This document shows, one piece after another, positions 35,274 through 47,817 of a stretch of DNA of 64,000 bases. Position numbers and translations under genes: made by a program. Origin of the DNA: Echinococcus granulosus (taxonomy: Eukaryota; Platyhelminthes; Cestoda; Cyclophyllidea; Taeniidae); the NCBI RefSeq assembly GCF_000524195.1, contig NW_020170443.1, forward strand, positions 84,535-148,534, read 5' to 3'. Position 1 is the stretch's first letter. Each line of letters starts with the position of its first letter. The notes under the pieces are model-generated. The model did no database searches, was not told the DNA's origin, and was given only the letters and a program-made list of their open reading frames with translations.

Positions 35274-37904
35274 CACCGAGCACAAATTCCTATCGTTGGC
35301 TATTGCGCAGGCGGTGGGGAGAAAAAGAACGAGCGCAGCCGAGACTGGTGTTGGCAACGCCTGGCCACCAGCCTCTCTGAAATTTGATTGGTACATATGT
35401 GGACCAATAGATGAATTGATAATGATTTCGAGGTCACCGTGTGCTGATTGGTTGTCCACAAAATGGATGCAATCGTCTTCTGAGAAATTGTTGCGATTAC
35501 GTAAGGCCAGATCGTCCGCCAAATATTTGCCCTCATGTTCACCAAAACATTCCTTTCAAAAATAGAGATTCAAAAGTGGCGGCATAAAAGAAGAGTTTTA
35601 CATAACCCTTTCGGGAGTTGATGGCATTCTCAGTAGTTCATATTCTCCATTTTTCTGCCCTGCTTAGAATCTTAATTAAAAATTTACGAAATCTGGAGCG
35701 CCGATAAAAATTCTTTTAATATTAGGAAGATATCATTTTTGCTCTTCTTTCAAAACGGTCTATCTAATATGTATGAGTAAAACATTTTTGGTTGAAAAGG
35801 GATCGCCACTACCTATGCCATTCAACATGACTAACAAAAATTTGAGATAAAGCCAACTTAAAAATCAAGTACTGCTGCTGTTGATCGTTGTCAAAATTTG
35901 TTGGATACATTTTTACACCTTGGTATAACCTTCGAATATGGGTAAAGTCAGTGGAAAGGGAAGACACACTATTTTGACAAATTGAGGTAGGAATACCACC
36001 TAGACCTTCAGGCTTTGTACAAATCTGTTGATCCACATACCCGTGATATTATTAGAAGACGAAGGTCTTTCTTATCCTTTAGAGCTGTTTAGTTCAAATT
36101 AGAGGGCGTGTAATTTAACCCACTATTTTAATTTGCTCAGAATTTTTGAAAGACGGAAATATTTGATGCCTTTGAGCCCAGGGCGAGGGAAAGAAAGTGG
36201 CTTTATCCCCAACAACTAATCAGAATGCAAAAACAAACAATTAAGTGTTTGCAATTACTAACCTACTTATAGTTTAGACATCTATGTAGCCATTGCTGTG
36301 TACATGGATACGCTGAGATTCTGTCCTGTTCCCCAACTAGACTAATCAGGGCGCGTGACTTCAGGAGAACCGGGTCTTTAATACCGCCAGTCTGCGGTAT
36401 CTGCGGTATCGTATTTTAAACTACGTCTAGTTATCTGTCACCTTATTACAGATACCGGCACATCTTATTAGAGGGGACTCAACGAGAGCGTTGACAATAA
36501 CATTCCAGAGAGTTCCAGGTGAGGAATTTGCGGAAAATCCTGGCAGTACTGCTGGAGTTGCAGGCGCTTCCAGTACGGTGTTCTTGGATGGTGCCTTTAA
36601 AAGCTCTCAAATTGCTCCCAAGCCAAAAGAAGTGTATTTCGGGTGCTCTAGCGAGTGTTTTCACAACGAAAAATCTCGTGCAAGTGAGATTTAATCGGTT
36701 GTACGTCTTTCTGCCTTCATTGCGTGCTCTCAGAAGACATGCTTCCGAGCTCAGCCCAGCTTAGTTTTTGTACATTAACCAACCGGCAAGTCATATGCCT
36801 AACCACCTATGCAACATGAGGTGTTGTACAGGCCAAGTTGGTAGCACGTGGTCTAACCTTGCATTAACATGTCTCCAATGTGATCAGCAAAGTTACTGCA
36901 GTCTTCAACTTGTTGGAACTGGTAGGAGCTGGAACAGTCGTAAGTAGAAGCCGCTCAACAGCAGATGAGAGAAAGAGAGCTTTAAAAAGTGGCCAATTTG
37001 TTGTATCTTCCTCTGTGATTCGTCTGTTAACTGACCGACTTGCGATGAAAATAGGCGTCCAGTTTCTGAGGTCAGTCTACCACCATCTCATTGATCACAT
37101 TCCAGAGGACTCACTACCCATTTCACTTCCTCAAGACTGCAGTGATGGCTGCAGTTAGCAATCCATTGAAATAAAATCCCCAATTTGTCTCCATGCCATC
37201 GCGCTATAAAAATGTGGCGATTGGAAGGACCTGATGTGGACGACTGCAGCCACAGATGCCTAAAATCTCATGTTCTGAACCGTAAACGATGATGGCTGAA
37301 GCGAAGCATATTAAAGCATTTAAAAAATACCAGTCATGGAAAACGTGCCTTCAATGACTTTGCTTTAGGACACGCGACTGGGATCGACCAGCTCTGGGCA
37401 GAGCTGAGCCAGTCATCCTCCGTTCCTACTCATGGGAGACCGACGCATGGCCTTCACTCCCTTTCCTCGGTCACACCGTGCTGATTGGAGCTAAAGAATG
37501 GCCACAGAAGGCTTCAAGGAAGAAATTAAGAGTAGGAAAGGGCTACACGGAGTTTGAGGTGTTAAAGGCGTACACTTGACTGCGCGGATTCTTTATTCTC
37601 TACAGTTTTTATCACGGCCTTCCTGCCATTCCAATCAGCAATCTTTTGTCCGTACCCACATGCCCAACGTCTTTGATGGGTGACTTTGCTAACATTTACC
37701 CTGTGTTTTGCTAGAGCAAAGCACCATGTTGAAGAGTAGCTGACAAAAGGCAACGGGCAGTCAGGTGAGGCGAAGTGTGTCTGGTCGTTCCCCACGTGAG
37801 CCCCTCACACGCGCTCAATCAACCACCGGTGTTGGTGGTTAAATGAGTGGCTATAAAAATACTCGAGTGTTACACTACGTGAGTGTTGTGTATATTCCAC
37901 TTGG
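35274..37904. other. divergent intergenic region between PRC1 and the first CAP gene
   Basis: No gene recognised. Plus-strand frames near 36491-36764 and 36880-37158 lack motifs and splice context. TCTGCGGTA is repeated in tandem near 36390-36412. The interval should contain the promoters of the two divergent flanking genes, but no specific element could be assigned. Confidence 0.4.
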
Positions 37905-40900
37905 ATGGCGGTCAACACCGAGTTGAACGAGGAATCGCTTTTTGCGCATAACTAGTAAGTTTCCGCCAATTCTTTATGTCGGTTCCTTTCAACTTCATTC
38001 ATCTTGACACTTATTTGCTTTTTAATGAGCCAGTACTCCCTTTTTAATACCTTAAAATAGCCTGTAAGGTAGACAGTTTCCAAGTAAAGTACCACAGAGA
38101 CAAAATATCGGGGAGACGAATTCTCTCCCTCCTACCGATGGCATTGAATAGTGAGCCAGTCGTCCATACTTGAAGGATGTCCAAGTTAATTTTTGTTTTT
38201 GGTCACCTCTCAGTTTACGCAAGCGTCACGGTTGTCCACCCCTCGAATATGACGAGGAATTGGCCAAATCCTCGCAAGTCTTCGCAGATAAGTTGGCACA
38301 CTCACCGAGGTTTAGGTACTACTACCCCACTGACTACGGAGAAAACGTCGCCTATCGAGTCAGCGCTCGATGTGCCAAATTATCCGGTGGGTTACCATCA
38401 TTATACAGCCTGCTAAGAGAAGACAATTTTGAGACTATATTTCTCTTTTTACCAATGATTATTCCTTTTGTTAATCAGATAAAAGTTGCGCCTTTAGAAT
38501 TTAGGTTTGTGGGACTTTACAAAACAACGAAAACCTTTTGACAGCTTGAATTTGCAATGCCCTGGGACTTCATTGAAGACGAAAGAAGACACGATACTTG
38601 AGCAGAGTATGTAATGTTAACGTAGGAAGGAGGGGGGTTGGGGGCTACTTCCATGACCTGGAGGTCAGGCCGCCCAGCGGAGGTACAATGGCGGACACAC
38701 AAAGTGGCGCGCTACCGAAACTGAGTGTTAAACAAACAAATAACGCATTTCAAATCACAAAGCAAACATGTGAATGATAGCTAATGCAATATGGAGATAG
38801 AGTTGCTATTTAATTGCTTCTAGGTGACAAAAATTGCCTTTTTTCCGTTCATTTAAGGTATTGATGCAACTCTGCGATGGTACAGGGAGATCCTCACTTA
38901 CACGTCTGGTGAAGAAAGCCAAAGAAAGTATGGTAAGATTTTTTATTTGTTTGTATTTCGGTGTGAACTACGGTTGTAAATGCCACCATCGTCATCAGTG
39001 TCCGAAGACCTTCCATCCTAAGTTCGCGTTGCTACTTATTAGTCCATAAGTCGACATAGCACCGCTTCCAGCTAACTGGACGATGCTGATGCGTTTGTAA
39101 AGCAGTACGTGTCGATGGTTTCACTTGAAGCATCAGGATGCTACATCAGACTTTATGGCTAGAAAATTCTACCGTCTAATTTAGGAAAGTTGTCACTAAA
39201 TGCAGTCTGCATTTCGCATTGATTCTCTCCCATCACATCTTCTGGGTCGTGAGGATTCCTTTGGCTGTGCTGCAGAATGACTAGATGTAGTGTCCCTATC
39301 CTCCGTCCATTTCGGCTGAAGGTGCCTTTTCAGATGCTTCAATCCTGAACATTCCAAAACACCAATCCCCCTCCCCTCTCTCCCCTCTGATTGGTCGACA
39401 GTAGGCAGAGATATATCGCAACTGCTCCAACCCTCACCATAAAGCCAACGTCAGTCAAATACTATGACTACACGGGACTGAAACCGCTCCATGTCTGTGG
39501 CATTCTACGCTGGCCGGATGGTCACTGCTCGCACACTCGCCATCTGCTTCGACATCTCGCCTGTTGGTTGCATCCGTTGAGAGCTCGACATGGTCAAAAG
39601 TCACGGGCACAAACCCCAAATTATGTCTATTTTTGATGGCTTTTAGATCTAAACGAAGTTACAAATCTCGGGGTAGGGGGTGCAAAATAAAAGAAAAGCA
39701 TCAAGGGGCACGACCACTTTGTTATGGGCGTAAATTTAGATCGTGTCGACTCCCTCGTGGGAGTAACCAATGGGCAACGGCTTCAAGACACACCTTTATC
39801 TGTCGACATGCATAAGCAAGCAAGTTGAGGAGCACGACGTGCGTACACGCAACAGGTGACGCCCAGCGGAGACTGTCAGAGTGCTGGGTGGTTTTCAGCC
39901 TCGCAAATTCATCATATTTGGTTGGCCTTGGCCTTACAGTGATTGCCTAGCCAATCAGGAGAGAGTTAGCAGGGAGCTCAAAGCCCTAACGGAAATACTC
40001 ATTTCTTGTGCAACTTTAATATGAGCTGTGGGTCGGTTAGGTGTCTAGGACCATGGAGGTGATGGATGTTGTTGGGAAATACCGCTGCAGTGGTTAAATA
40101 GACACCACCATGACCGAGTGCGTCAATGACGTGAGGACACATAGCCGTCGTTGATGTCACTGCACCTTTCACGTGTCCTCTAGCAGCTGCGGTTTTGACG
40201 TCTTGTGCCACGAAGGTGGGGAATAGTGGAGGTCGAGTTGACCAGCTACTTGTGATTGGCTTAGATAATCAGGCATATTTTGGCCGTGTGGACAAGGAAA
40301 ATTTTCGCAGCCCTGGCCCCGTCTATAGCCAACTTGAATCACGACCTGAATGTGAATTTCAGGACACTTCGCACAAGTCATTTGGAAGAAGACGAAACAA
40401 GCGGGCTTCGGAATGGCCAAATCGGTGGACGGTAAAAGAGTCTTCGTGGTGGGGCGTTACAAACCCCGAGGCAATAGGCGAGCGTATTGGGATGAACAAG
40501 TGCCACCACCCACCGACAACACCGTCTACGTTCCCACCTCGGAGGAAATGGGCAAGTTGTTTATATTTTGCTTTAACTAATAGAAGTCTGCAGCACTATT
40601 GCTTCGGTTGAATGGGAGGGGGGGTGATTAATTTGACGCCCGAAGTTCAGAAAGTTGTCATTTGAATGCAGCACAAGGAGGCCAGGAATTTAATGAATTC
40701 ATTCCACAGATAGTAGTTTATTCAAGTCCTTAAGAAAAGGATTTTATGCGTTGAATTCTCTGCCTCCCATCTGTCTTTGTTTTGATTCTACAGTTGAACT
40801 TTACAAAAAGGCGATGGATGAAAAAGCCGAAAACCAGGAGGTAAGGCGTCAAATACCTCCATGTTAGTTAGAGAACTTTCTTTACCCACAGAGGATTTTG

Positions 40901-41722
40901 GGAAAATGGCTAATTTTGCATCCACAAAATATGAAACAAAAGCAGTGGATTTGGTGACTGAGTTATTTTTTCTTCCAGAGCTATGAGGCCTACGTGAAGA
41001 GCATCTTAGATGCACTGAATTCCATCAGACGGGAGAACCAGTTGCCACCTCTTCGATTAAACTCTGTAAGTTCACTCATTCTTAAAAAAAAAGTCTTTAA
41101 AGGCACGACGGTGTCAAAGGTGAAATGTCGCGTAAGTGGTGGAACTACTTCGAGGTTCGATGACATAAGGATTTGCGAATAAATTTCTCCCCCGTAGAGT
41201 GGCTTATCCAGTTTAATAAATGCCGAATACTCCAGACACCTAGCCAAATTTTCATTGTCTTCAAAAACTCTGCGGCGCCAGAAGTGCACTCAAAGATTTA
41301 GGAGGATCCTGCCTTTTCTTTTCAAGGAGCTAATTAAGAAAAGACGGGTAGATCTCTCCGGACAACCCGGGGAGAATGAGGACGATTCCAATTCGGAGGA
41401 CGATGACAAACAAATGAAAATTCCACGCACCAAGTTGATCGACCGTAAGTTCCCCCCACTTCATCACCTTTAAATGAACCGCTTTTCGCCTTCACCAAAC
41501 AATACTACTCTTTTCATTTCAGCGACGAGGATAGCTAAATTAATGTTAAAAAATGGACAAGGTAGGCATACCACAATCCCCCCTTCTTTACTTCTACATC
41601 CAAAAGAGCCATTGTAAAGTGTCATTTGGAATCTTTTAGTCATTCGTAAGGATATCACGATGGTTGGAATCGTCACCGTCCTAATGCCCCAATCCTCGAC
41701 TGTTGCTATTGCTTTCAAATAA
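37905..41722 (+). CDS. double-CAP (SCP/TAPS) protein A, signal-less, GAPR-1/GLIPR2-like
   Basis: Nine exons (37905-37954, 38214-38386, 38858-38932, 40363-40551, 40794-40840, 40979-41065, 41198-41444, 41523-41561, 41640-41722) total 990 bases, 329 residues. There is no signal peptide, so it should be intracellular like GAPR-1, a membrane-associated CAP protein. CAP domain 1 (about 11-160) holds FAHNYLRKRHGCPPLEYDEEL, YGENVAY, LRWYREI, GHFAQVIW and VGRYKPRGN. The cavity Glu (GEN), Glu (REI) and His (GHF) are present. A second region starts with ILDALNSIRRENQLPPLRLNS, as a CAP domain does, and ends with two strand-like segments, ITMVGIVTVLM and STVAIAF. In between it lacks the GEN and GHF motifs and has basic and acidic low-complexity sequence (KKRRVDLSG, then SNSEDDD). 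Intron 4 must use a GC donor at 40552. A diverged paralogue lies tail to tail at 42026-44513. The biochemical function of CAP proteins is poorly defined. Confidence 0.87.
38560..38755 (+). repeat. interspersed repeat, copy 3 of 3, in an intron of CAP gene A
   Basis: This copy shares GACGAAAGAAGACACGATACTTGAGCAGAGTATGTA-type text with copy 2 in short blocks. It also shares GGTCAGGCCGCCCAGCGG, GGTACAATGG and GAGTGTTAAACAAACAAAT with both copies near 12 kb. It lies in the second intron of CAP gene A, so the family is not confined to intergenic DNA. Confidence 0.6.
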
Positions 41723-42025
41723 ACAGGAGGTGGTTCACTCCTTCCCAGAGATCATTTACTCCACAAAAAATATTGAAATGTAATTTGCTGGTCTACCTCC
41801 GGTTTTTAGAGGTACATTCCTTCACACATTTTTGTTTTACTTTTGCGCTAGCCCATGGACTGACCGTTGGGGGAGCGTGTGAACAAAATTTGCAAAATCA
41901 GTTAGTTTTAATCCAAATATGTAAAATAATGGTTTTATATTTAAAAAATGGGAGGTGAGACTGTTATTATTCCTGGAATTCCCCCCATTCCAAATGGTGA
42001 TGAGAGGAGCTTTCAGTCGGAGGTA
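41723..42025. other. short spacer between convergent CAP genes
   Basis: These 303 bases separate the two stop codons of the tail-to-tail CAP genes. AT-rich text with ATTTTTAAA-like stretches near 41935 could serve 3'-end formation on either strand, but no canonical AATAAA could be assigned to one gene. Confidence 0.45.
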
Positions 42026-44513
42026 TTAAGCAAATAAAATGACAATTGAAGACCGCTTGAAGGGTGGATTAAGTTCGCATCCGATTGTCACGTACTTGCA
42101 ATTCGGATCAGCAACTATCAAGTCGAAAATGATGTAAGTAGAAGAAGGAGCGTTAAAATTGTTACCTGACATGCGCAGTTTTGTGAGATAACATCGTTGA
42201 ACAAACTTTGTTGCTGAAATTAAGCTTAAAAATTAGTTGATGAGTAAGTTGAACGCACCAAAATTGGGAATGCCACCTCTAACTCACCATTTCTGTGCAA
42301 TAAACACGAGCATTCAGAGTAGTGTCGAGTCCTTCTACCTTGCCATGTGCCTTCTGGAATGTCACGGGAATCACCGCTTTTTAATCCTTTTGCTAATTCT
42401 TGAGCCAGGTGGTCAAAATCCTGCACTTTCAAGGGAGTGTGAAAAAAACAACAGTCGGTACTCACTTCGTTTAGTAGAAATGGCGGTAAGCCAAGGGCGA
42501 CGCGTCGTTGATTCAACGCCATAAAGACCTCCATCGCGAAGACCGCACCCTCATCAATCTGGCGAGGCTTCAAGGAAGCAAAATTCACTTCCACCTTTGA
42601 GGCACTTCCTGCGGACTCCTCCTCATTCATTTGTGTCGGTAGTGTCGGTGGTAAATCAGCTAATTTGAGGTGTCAGAAAGCAGAAGTTTGAAAAATTCGG
42701 TGTGTATTATACGATTGTTTTAAAAATTGACAAGAGGGAATCTTTAACAAATAAAATAGCGTTTTATTTTGCAAACAAGCATAAAATTCGCTACCTTTTG
42801 GACTCTGGACACGACACATTTCCTTGCTGGAGGGGGACGCACTTGGGAACTCGGTTTCATGCAGGCTAGAACAAAGTGATTCTCCTATTTGGGTTGAAAG
42901 CAACTTGATGAAAAGGTGTTCCACGATTGCGAGCTCACCTGGAGTCTTCGCTTTTGTCCAAAAGTTGGTTGGTCTGTAGGGCAAAACGAAATGTATTTGA
43001 TCAGAAAAGGAGAGTTGGAAGAATGTTAAAGCGATTGTATGGTTACTCACATCTCGGGCCGAAGTCTGGGGACTGCTTGGAGTCGCGCGTTCCTCCTTTT
43101 TCACAGACTTGGGCTCCGCGTTCATGGCTTTCGCTTAAATGGAGACAAACTCTTCAATTTTAATCATTTGGACACCTATTTTTCTGTGTTTCAAAGTGAT
43201 ACATGCAGTGAAATTACTCAATTCTTCAACACTGAAGGCGTGTGGTATGCCGTGAATTAAACGGGGCACGTTGTTGCCCCACTGACCCCTAAAATTTCCC
43301 GGTGGTCGATAGTGGGCAACAACAGTCACCGCCGTCTTGTCCGCCGACTCGGCTACTCCCATGCCCACCGCGGTTGTATTCTTCCAAATTAGCTGAGAAA
43401 AATGACCTAGGAGGGCGTGAATTATTTGGCATTCAGGTTAAAAAGGCCAAATATCACCCACCACAGCGGATTGGATCTTCTCCAACAAAGGGATAATTCT
43501 TTATCTCATTGTACCACAACAATGTGACCTGAGCGGCTAAAAGGAATGAAAAGAAAAACCTTATCTTCAATGGAAGAGGCTGCTGAGTTGGTTGGATTAT
43601 GCACTAGTTAGTGTCGTTGCCTTAAGTAGAATTGGGTTGGGAAATCTACACCGAGGCACGCTCCAGCTGTAACCGACTTGACAATCTGACTATACTAAAG
43701 ACATTGATGGAAACATGATCGTCTGCGATGAGGGACTGATGTGGAAACCCTAGGCTGTAACTTATTTACAGATAGTTTAATACGTGGAGAAGAAGCACAG
43801 TGTTTTGAATTTTGAGGATTTATATCTACTGCTAGATGCTGTCTACCAGAAATATCCTTCATTGGAGGAGAGCCGTCTAATCTGGCCAAATTTTCACCGA
43901 CATCAGGAAGTCCACTGTGTCGGAGGCCATTTTCACGAGCCAGCACCGCCGCGTAGGCTTGCGCCGACTCCGCGAGATCCAATCCCATTACAAGCGGAGT
44001 GCAACCATGAAGTCGTCTTAAGCTAGTCGATGAAATGCATTTAAGTAGAGTGGTTATGATCGTCGAAATACGGTGGGTAATTTTTAACTTGCGGTAATCA
44101 GGACATGCATTTCGAATAAACAACTAACTAAAGTTCCGAAATAATAGCAATTTTTTATTATCAAATACATCTTTATATAAAAGGCAGTTAAAAATTTTTT
44201 TTAACCAAATCTGGGAGTAATTTGTTAACATAAGTTGCATTCCAGAAAAATGCATAAAGTTACCGAATTCTATTAAAAAGAATTGTTTTACAAGATAAAA
44301 GATTCAAACTGCTCATTCTTTTTATGCTTGCTATCCCTTAAAGAATGGAACAATACATATTTTCTTCCGATAGGGAGTAGAATCACAAACAACCCACTAG
44401 CTCGATTCGAAATAAGAGGTGGTTTCCACCAAGAGATGCAGATTTTTAAGGAGAGCAACTTACAAATTGTGCGCCTTAATGCCTTCCTTGTTGAATGTGA
44501 GGTCGACTTTCAT
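42026..44513 (-). CDS. double-CAP (SCP/TAPS) protein B, signal-less, paralogue of A
   Basis: Ten minus-strand exons (44513-44464, 44022-43847, 43536-43462, 43406-43218, 43133-43051, 42973-42939, 42826-42795, 42659-42466, 42420-42339, 42114-42026) total 1005 bases, 334 residues. CAP domain 1 shows KAHNFLRRLHGCTPL, LRHSG, VGENLA, LLWYNEI, GHFSQLIW and AHYRPPGNFRGQW, so the four cavity positions (His, Glu, Glu, His) are filled. There is no signal peptide. A second CAP-like region begins with FMALNQRRVALGLPPFLLNE and ends with KYVTIGCELNPPF and SSIVILFA. It lacks the GEN and GHF motifs, so it is probably not a complete fold. Exons 1, 3 and 4 have exactly the same lengths (50, 75, 189) and phases as in gene A, which shows common descent. 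The linker between the domains differs in length and exon number. Exons 6 and 7 (35 and 32 bases) are the least certain. Confidence 0.85.
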
Positions 44514-45393
44514 CGGGGGAGGTGTGACATGCAGGCGATTGACGCGATCCTCTTTATATACGCATTACCGACCAATCAAAATGGAGGGCTCAAATAACTT
44601 ATGCCGTCGAATTTTGTCATGCAAAACCAGTCCCCCCTTTAGACAGAACAGTTAAAAGACACTCAAAACAACTTCAAATCTAGGCGTGTTAAAAATTTTC
44701 CATTCAAAATATCCGTTATCTGGTTTTTTTAATGAAATAAACAAAACGCTTTGACAATGAATATAATGTAAAAAATGCACATATAATGGTATAAACGCCT
44801 TGACGTGCCTAGGGAAATAGGAAATCTTTCAGCCACCAAGGCTATTACGTTTGGTTTCTGTCTTTAAGTACAGTACGCCTGATAAAACTCTGAGGTCAAG
44901 ATGTAAGCGACGTATTCAATTCTCTCTGCACAAAGCTGGCTTTTTAACTCGCCCCGGGAAAAGTGAATTAATTATATTCGTCAAGCTGAAAAGCCTGATT
45001 GGAATTAAGAGTACATTATAAGTGGGAGCTCATTTCCTTTGGGTACACCTATTCCTTCCAAAATTAATTATCCTCTCCTTTTTCACAGACCCAGCGGAGC
45101 ATCGTGGTGACTGTGATTCCTGGTGTTGGCACAAATTTTACCCAAAAAATGTTGCAAGCTGGTCAGAAATCATAGAATGAGATTTATCTTGTAGTGCTGC
45201 AAAATTTTGCTGCCATTTCTCGACAAATTTCATAAATTTTTAAACCTAAATTTCATCATACATTCTTGTCGATGCTGTAATTAATATACGTAGTATTTGT
45301 TTCCGGTCCCAAATACTTTTATTTGAATTTGGCACCAAAAAATCTGCAAACGGTAAAATTTGTGCCTCCTTCACCTACCGCCTTCATTGACAG
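44514..45393. other. upstream region of CAP gene B
   Basis: No supported gene. It should contain the promoter of CAP gene B (start codon at 44513, minus). An ATG-led frame of 24 codons on the plus strand near 44579 has no recognised similarity. Confidence 0.35.
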
Positions 45394-47817
45394 GTAATTA
45401 ATGCGTCTGACTGCCTCAAACATGAAAGCCTAATCAGCAGACCCTCAAGTCCATCCACCTGGTTTGTGAAACCACTTGGAAGATTTACGAGAATATCTAG
45501 CTTAAGAGGGCATTGCGACCAACCCACTTCAACAAAGTCGGCATTGACGTGAATGACACTGTCGGTTTTTGGTCTTGACGTCACAATAACGCATCCGCGT
45601 GTCCTCGCTTTCGCACGAGCAGCCTGAGGGCGTAAGTTCCTTCAAAGCTTCGCTTTTGATGTCAGAATGCGTGTGGTCAGTGTCAAAGGCGATGAGCAAC
45701 AGCGTAGGACTCAAAATGTGGTTCTATGTGACTTTAGCGAGCCTGCTTTAGGTGACTTTCAAGATGATGACACTGATTTATGTCTTTACCACAGAATCCC
45801 ACATTTAAGTTGCATAGAGGAAAGATAACTTAAGTAGGTGGTTAGATCGCCGAAGCCTCACACCAGAAGGACTATTGAAGGCACATTAGATGAAGATAGT
45901 CAACCTAATTGCCTTTTCTGTACCACAGATGGTATTGAACGACATCACACTCGACTAAGATGTCTTGAAGCCATCTGTAATTACACGAGGCAACTGGTGT
46001 CTGGAAGAAGTACATCTACTCCTGTTGAAGTAAATTTGAACTCAGGGGTAGAGATAGTTGGAGTGGAAAAAATTGTGCGGAGGGGAAGGACAACTGTAAG
46101 CACTTCCATTAAGCAACATTATGTCCCCTTGGCGAGCGACTGTCCTATGAAATGTACTGATCGTAGGGCCATGGACGGTGTCTTAAGAATTCCCTCGCAA
46201 TGCAAATCACTAAGAGCATGACTCGATAAAATTTAAGAGATGCATCTCCGTTGTTGGGATTAAACGTATTTCCCTCTCCTTTTCATGAAAAATTGATACA
46301 TGACCTTTGTTCCTGTCTCGATGGTGGGGAAGAGTGACCTCATGGAGCGTCAACGGGGATTTTTATGATGTGGAGTTTGCAATCCAACTAACTGACAATG
46401 AAAGGAGGACGTTGAGCACTTTCTCCTAATTTGACTCAAATAACAGATAGCTGTAAAAGTCCTCAGCAAACCACACTGTAGAAAGGCAGCGGTACCCAGC
46501 GGACTGCGTCATTCCTGCTCCATATGACATTCATCACTGCAGGCGCAACACTTCATTAGCAACATGAAAGAATGTCTGAAAGTCTGGGTAAAAGACCTTT
46601 TTACTGCGTTGCTGGGTGGTATGTTCACAGGATATACCGTGAGAATAAAACTGTCTCTAGCCTAAGACTTGTACTTTTCATCCTCCTGTAAGACTGCTCA
46701 TTAATGGGTTAAAAAGTTTGGTGATGTCTACAACGCGTTGCGTCTGGTGGATATGGAGCCGAACTTTTACCTGGAGTCAAGGGAATTTTCCCCCACCTTG
46801 ACTTCATCAATGTAGGAGACACATTCTTTCCGTCATTTCAGTCTATTAAATTTTGCTTTCTCCCCACAGACAATTCAGAATGAATTTGTACTTTTAACTC
46901 CTTGCATTTGACACCTGTAGTATTTATGGTTGATATTAAGCGAGAAAGGATTATTCGCTATGATATTTACGCTAAAAATCAGCGAAATTCTGCAATAATC
47001 TAATGGATATTTGACATTCCTTAGGTAGTTACACTTACCAACTCTACTCTTCTTCACTTTCGAAGGAAAATAAGGCGTGAGTGTGCACCGATATGGTCCC
47101 TTTCACTTTGTGTCCAGCGATTATACAAACGAGAAACTTGAGAAATGCATAAATTCCAGTATTTTGATTGTACACAACTACTGACATGAAGTAAATTCAA
47201 CCGAAGACCTTATTTGACAATCAGGTTTGCTTAAATGAACCAGATATAATAAAGGATTTAATCACATGTAAATGTGAGAGACGCAGTATTTGGTTCGTCT
47301 ACAACCCCATTCAGAACACAAGGTGACAGGTGAGACTAAATTCCGTGATTCCGTCTACACTGGCTTCAACGATGTGCGATTCTCATTTGCCCGTATATCG
47401 ATGTAACTTCTCTGTGTATCACAATACTTATAGTAGTTACACTGCACCATCTACAGATCAGTCTTCTCGAGCGAGAATTCCGTAGTTGGAGACCAAAAGG
47501 AGAAACGGTCGTGTCCCCGCACATAGGGAAGAAATACTGCTTATGCAAGATTTTTCAAATGCATGGATTGGTTGCCACCACTTTTTGGCAACGCGGATAC
47601 TTATGGCTCAGCTTTCGTACTTATACTAGGAAATTTGGCCTGTAGACCATTCAATTTGCCTCTCGGTAATTCCATGCGTCTGCAATACACCTTATTGTCA
47701 TGGCAATTTTTATTTCAGGAAAGACAAGAGGTTCCCCCAGATGATTATTGGAAAACAACAACGATTTTGCCCATCTATTACGCTAATCCTAGAATGCGTA
47801 AAAAGTCACTTATATGA
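45394..47817 (+). CDS. possible unrecognised multi-exon gene (tentative)
   Basis: No family recognised. Exon-like segments lie at 45394-45548, 45666 to about 45808, 45838-46095 and 47719-47817. The first three share one reading frame, interrupted only by in-frame stop codons between them. Plausible signals are a CAG acceptor before 45394, a GTGAAT donor after 45548 with a matching GTCAG acceptor before 45666, a GTAAGC donor after 46095, and a strong TTTATTTCAG acceptor before 47719. The last segment reads ERQEVPPDDYWKTTT and ends in a stop codon at 47815. The third includes CLFCTTDGIERHHTRLR and VEIVGVEKIVRRGRTT. The junction between the second and third segments has no clean donor, and no start codon is assigned. 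A decayed pseudogene or chance open frames are real alternatives. Confidence 0.3.

Noticed and set aside
35274..35522. PRC1 N-terminal extension starting at 35522
   Set aside because: The extra 83 residues lack coiled-coil character and have no counterpart in the family. The start at 35273 fits the known N-terminal helix.
36491..37158. Cluster of plus-strand frames between PRC1 and CAP gene A
   Set aside because: The frames overlap each other, lack motifs and have no coherent splice sites.
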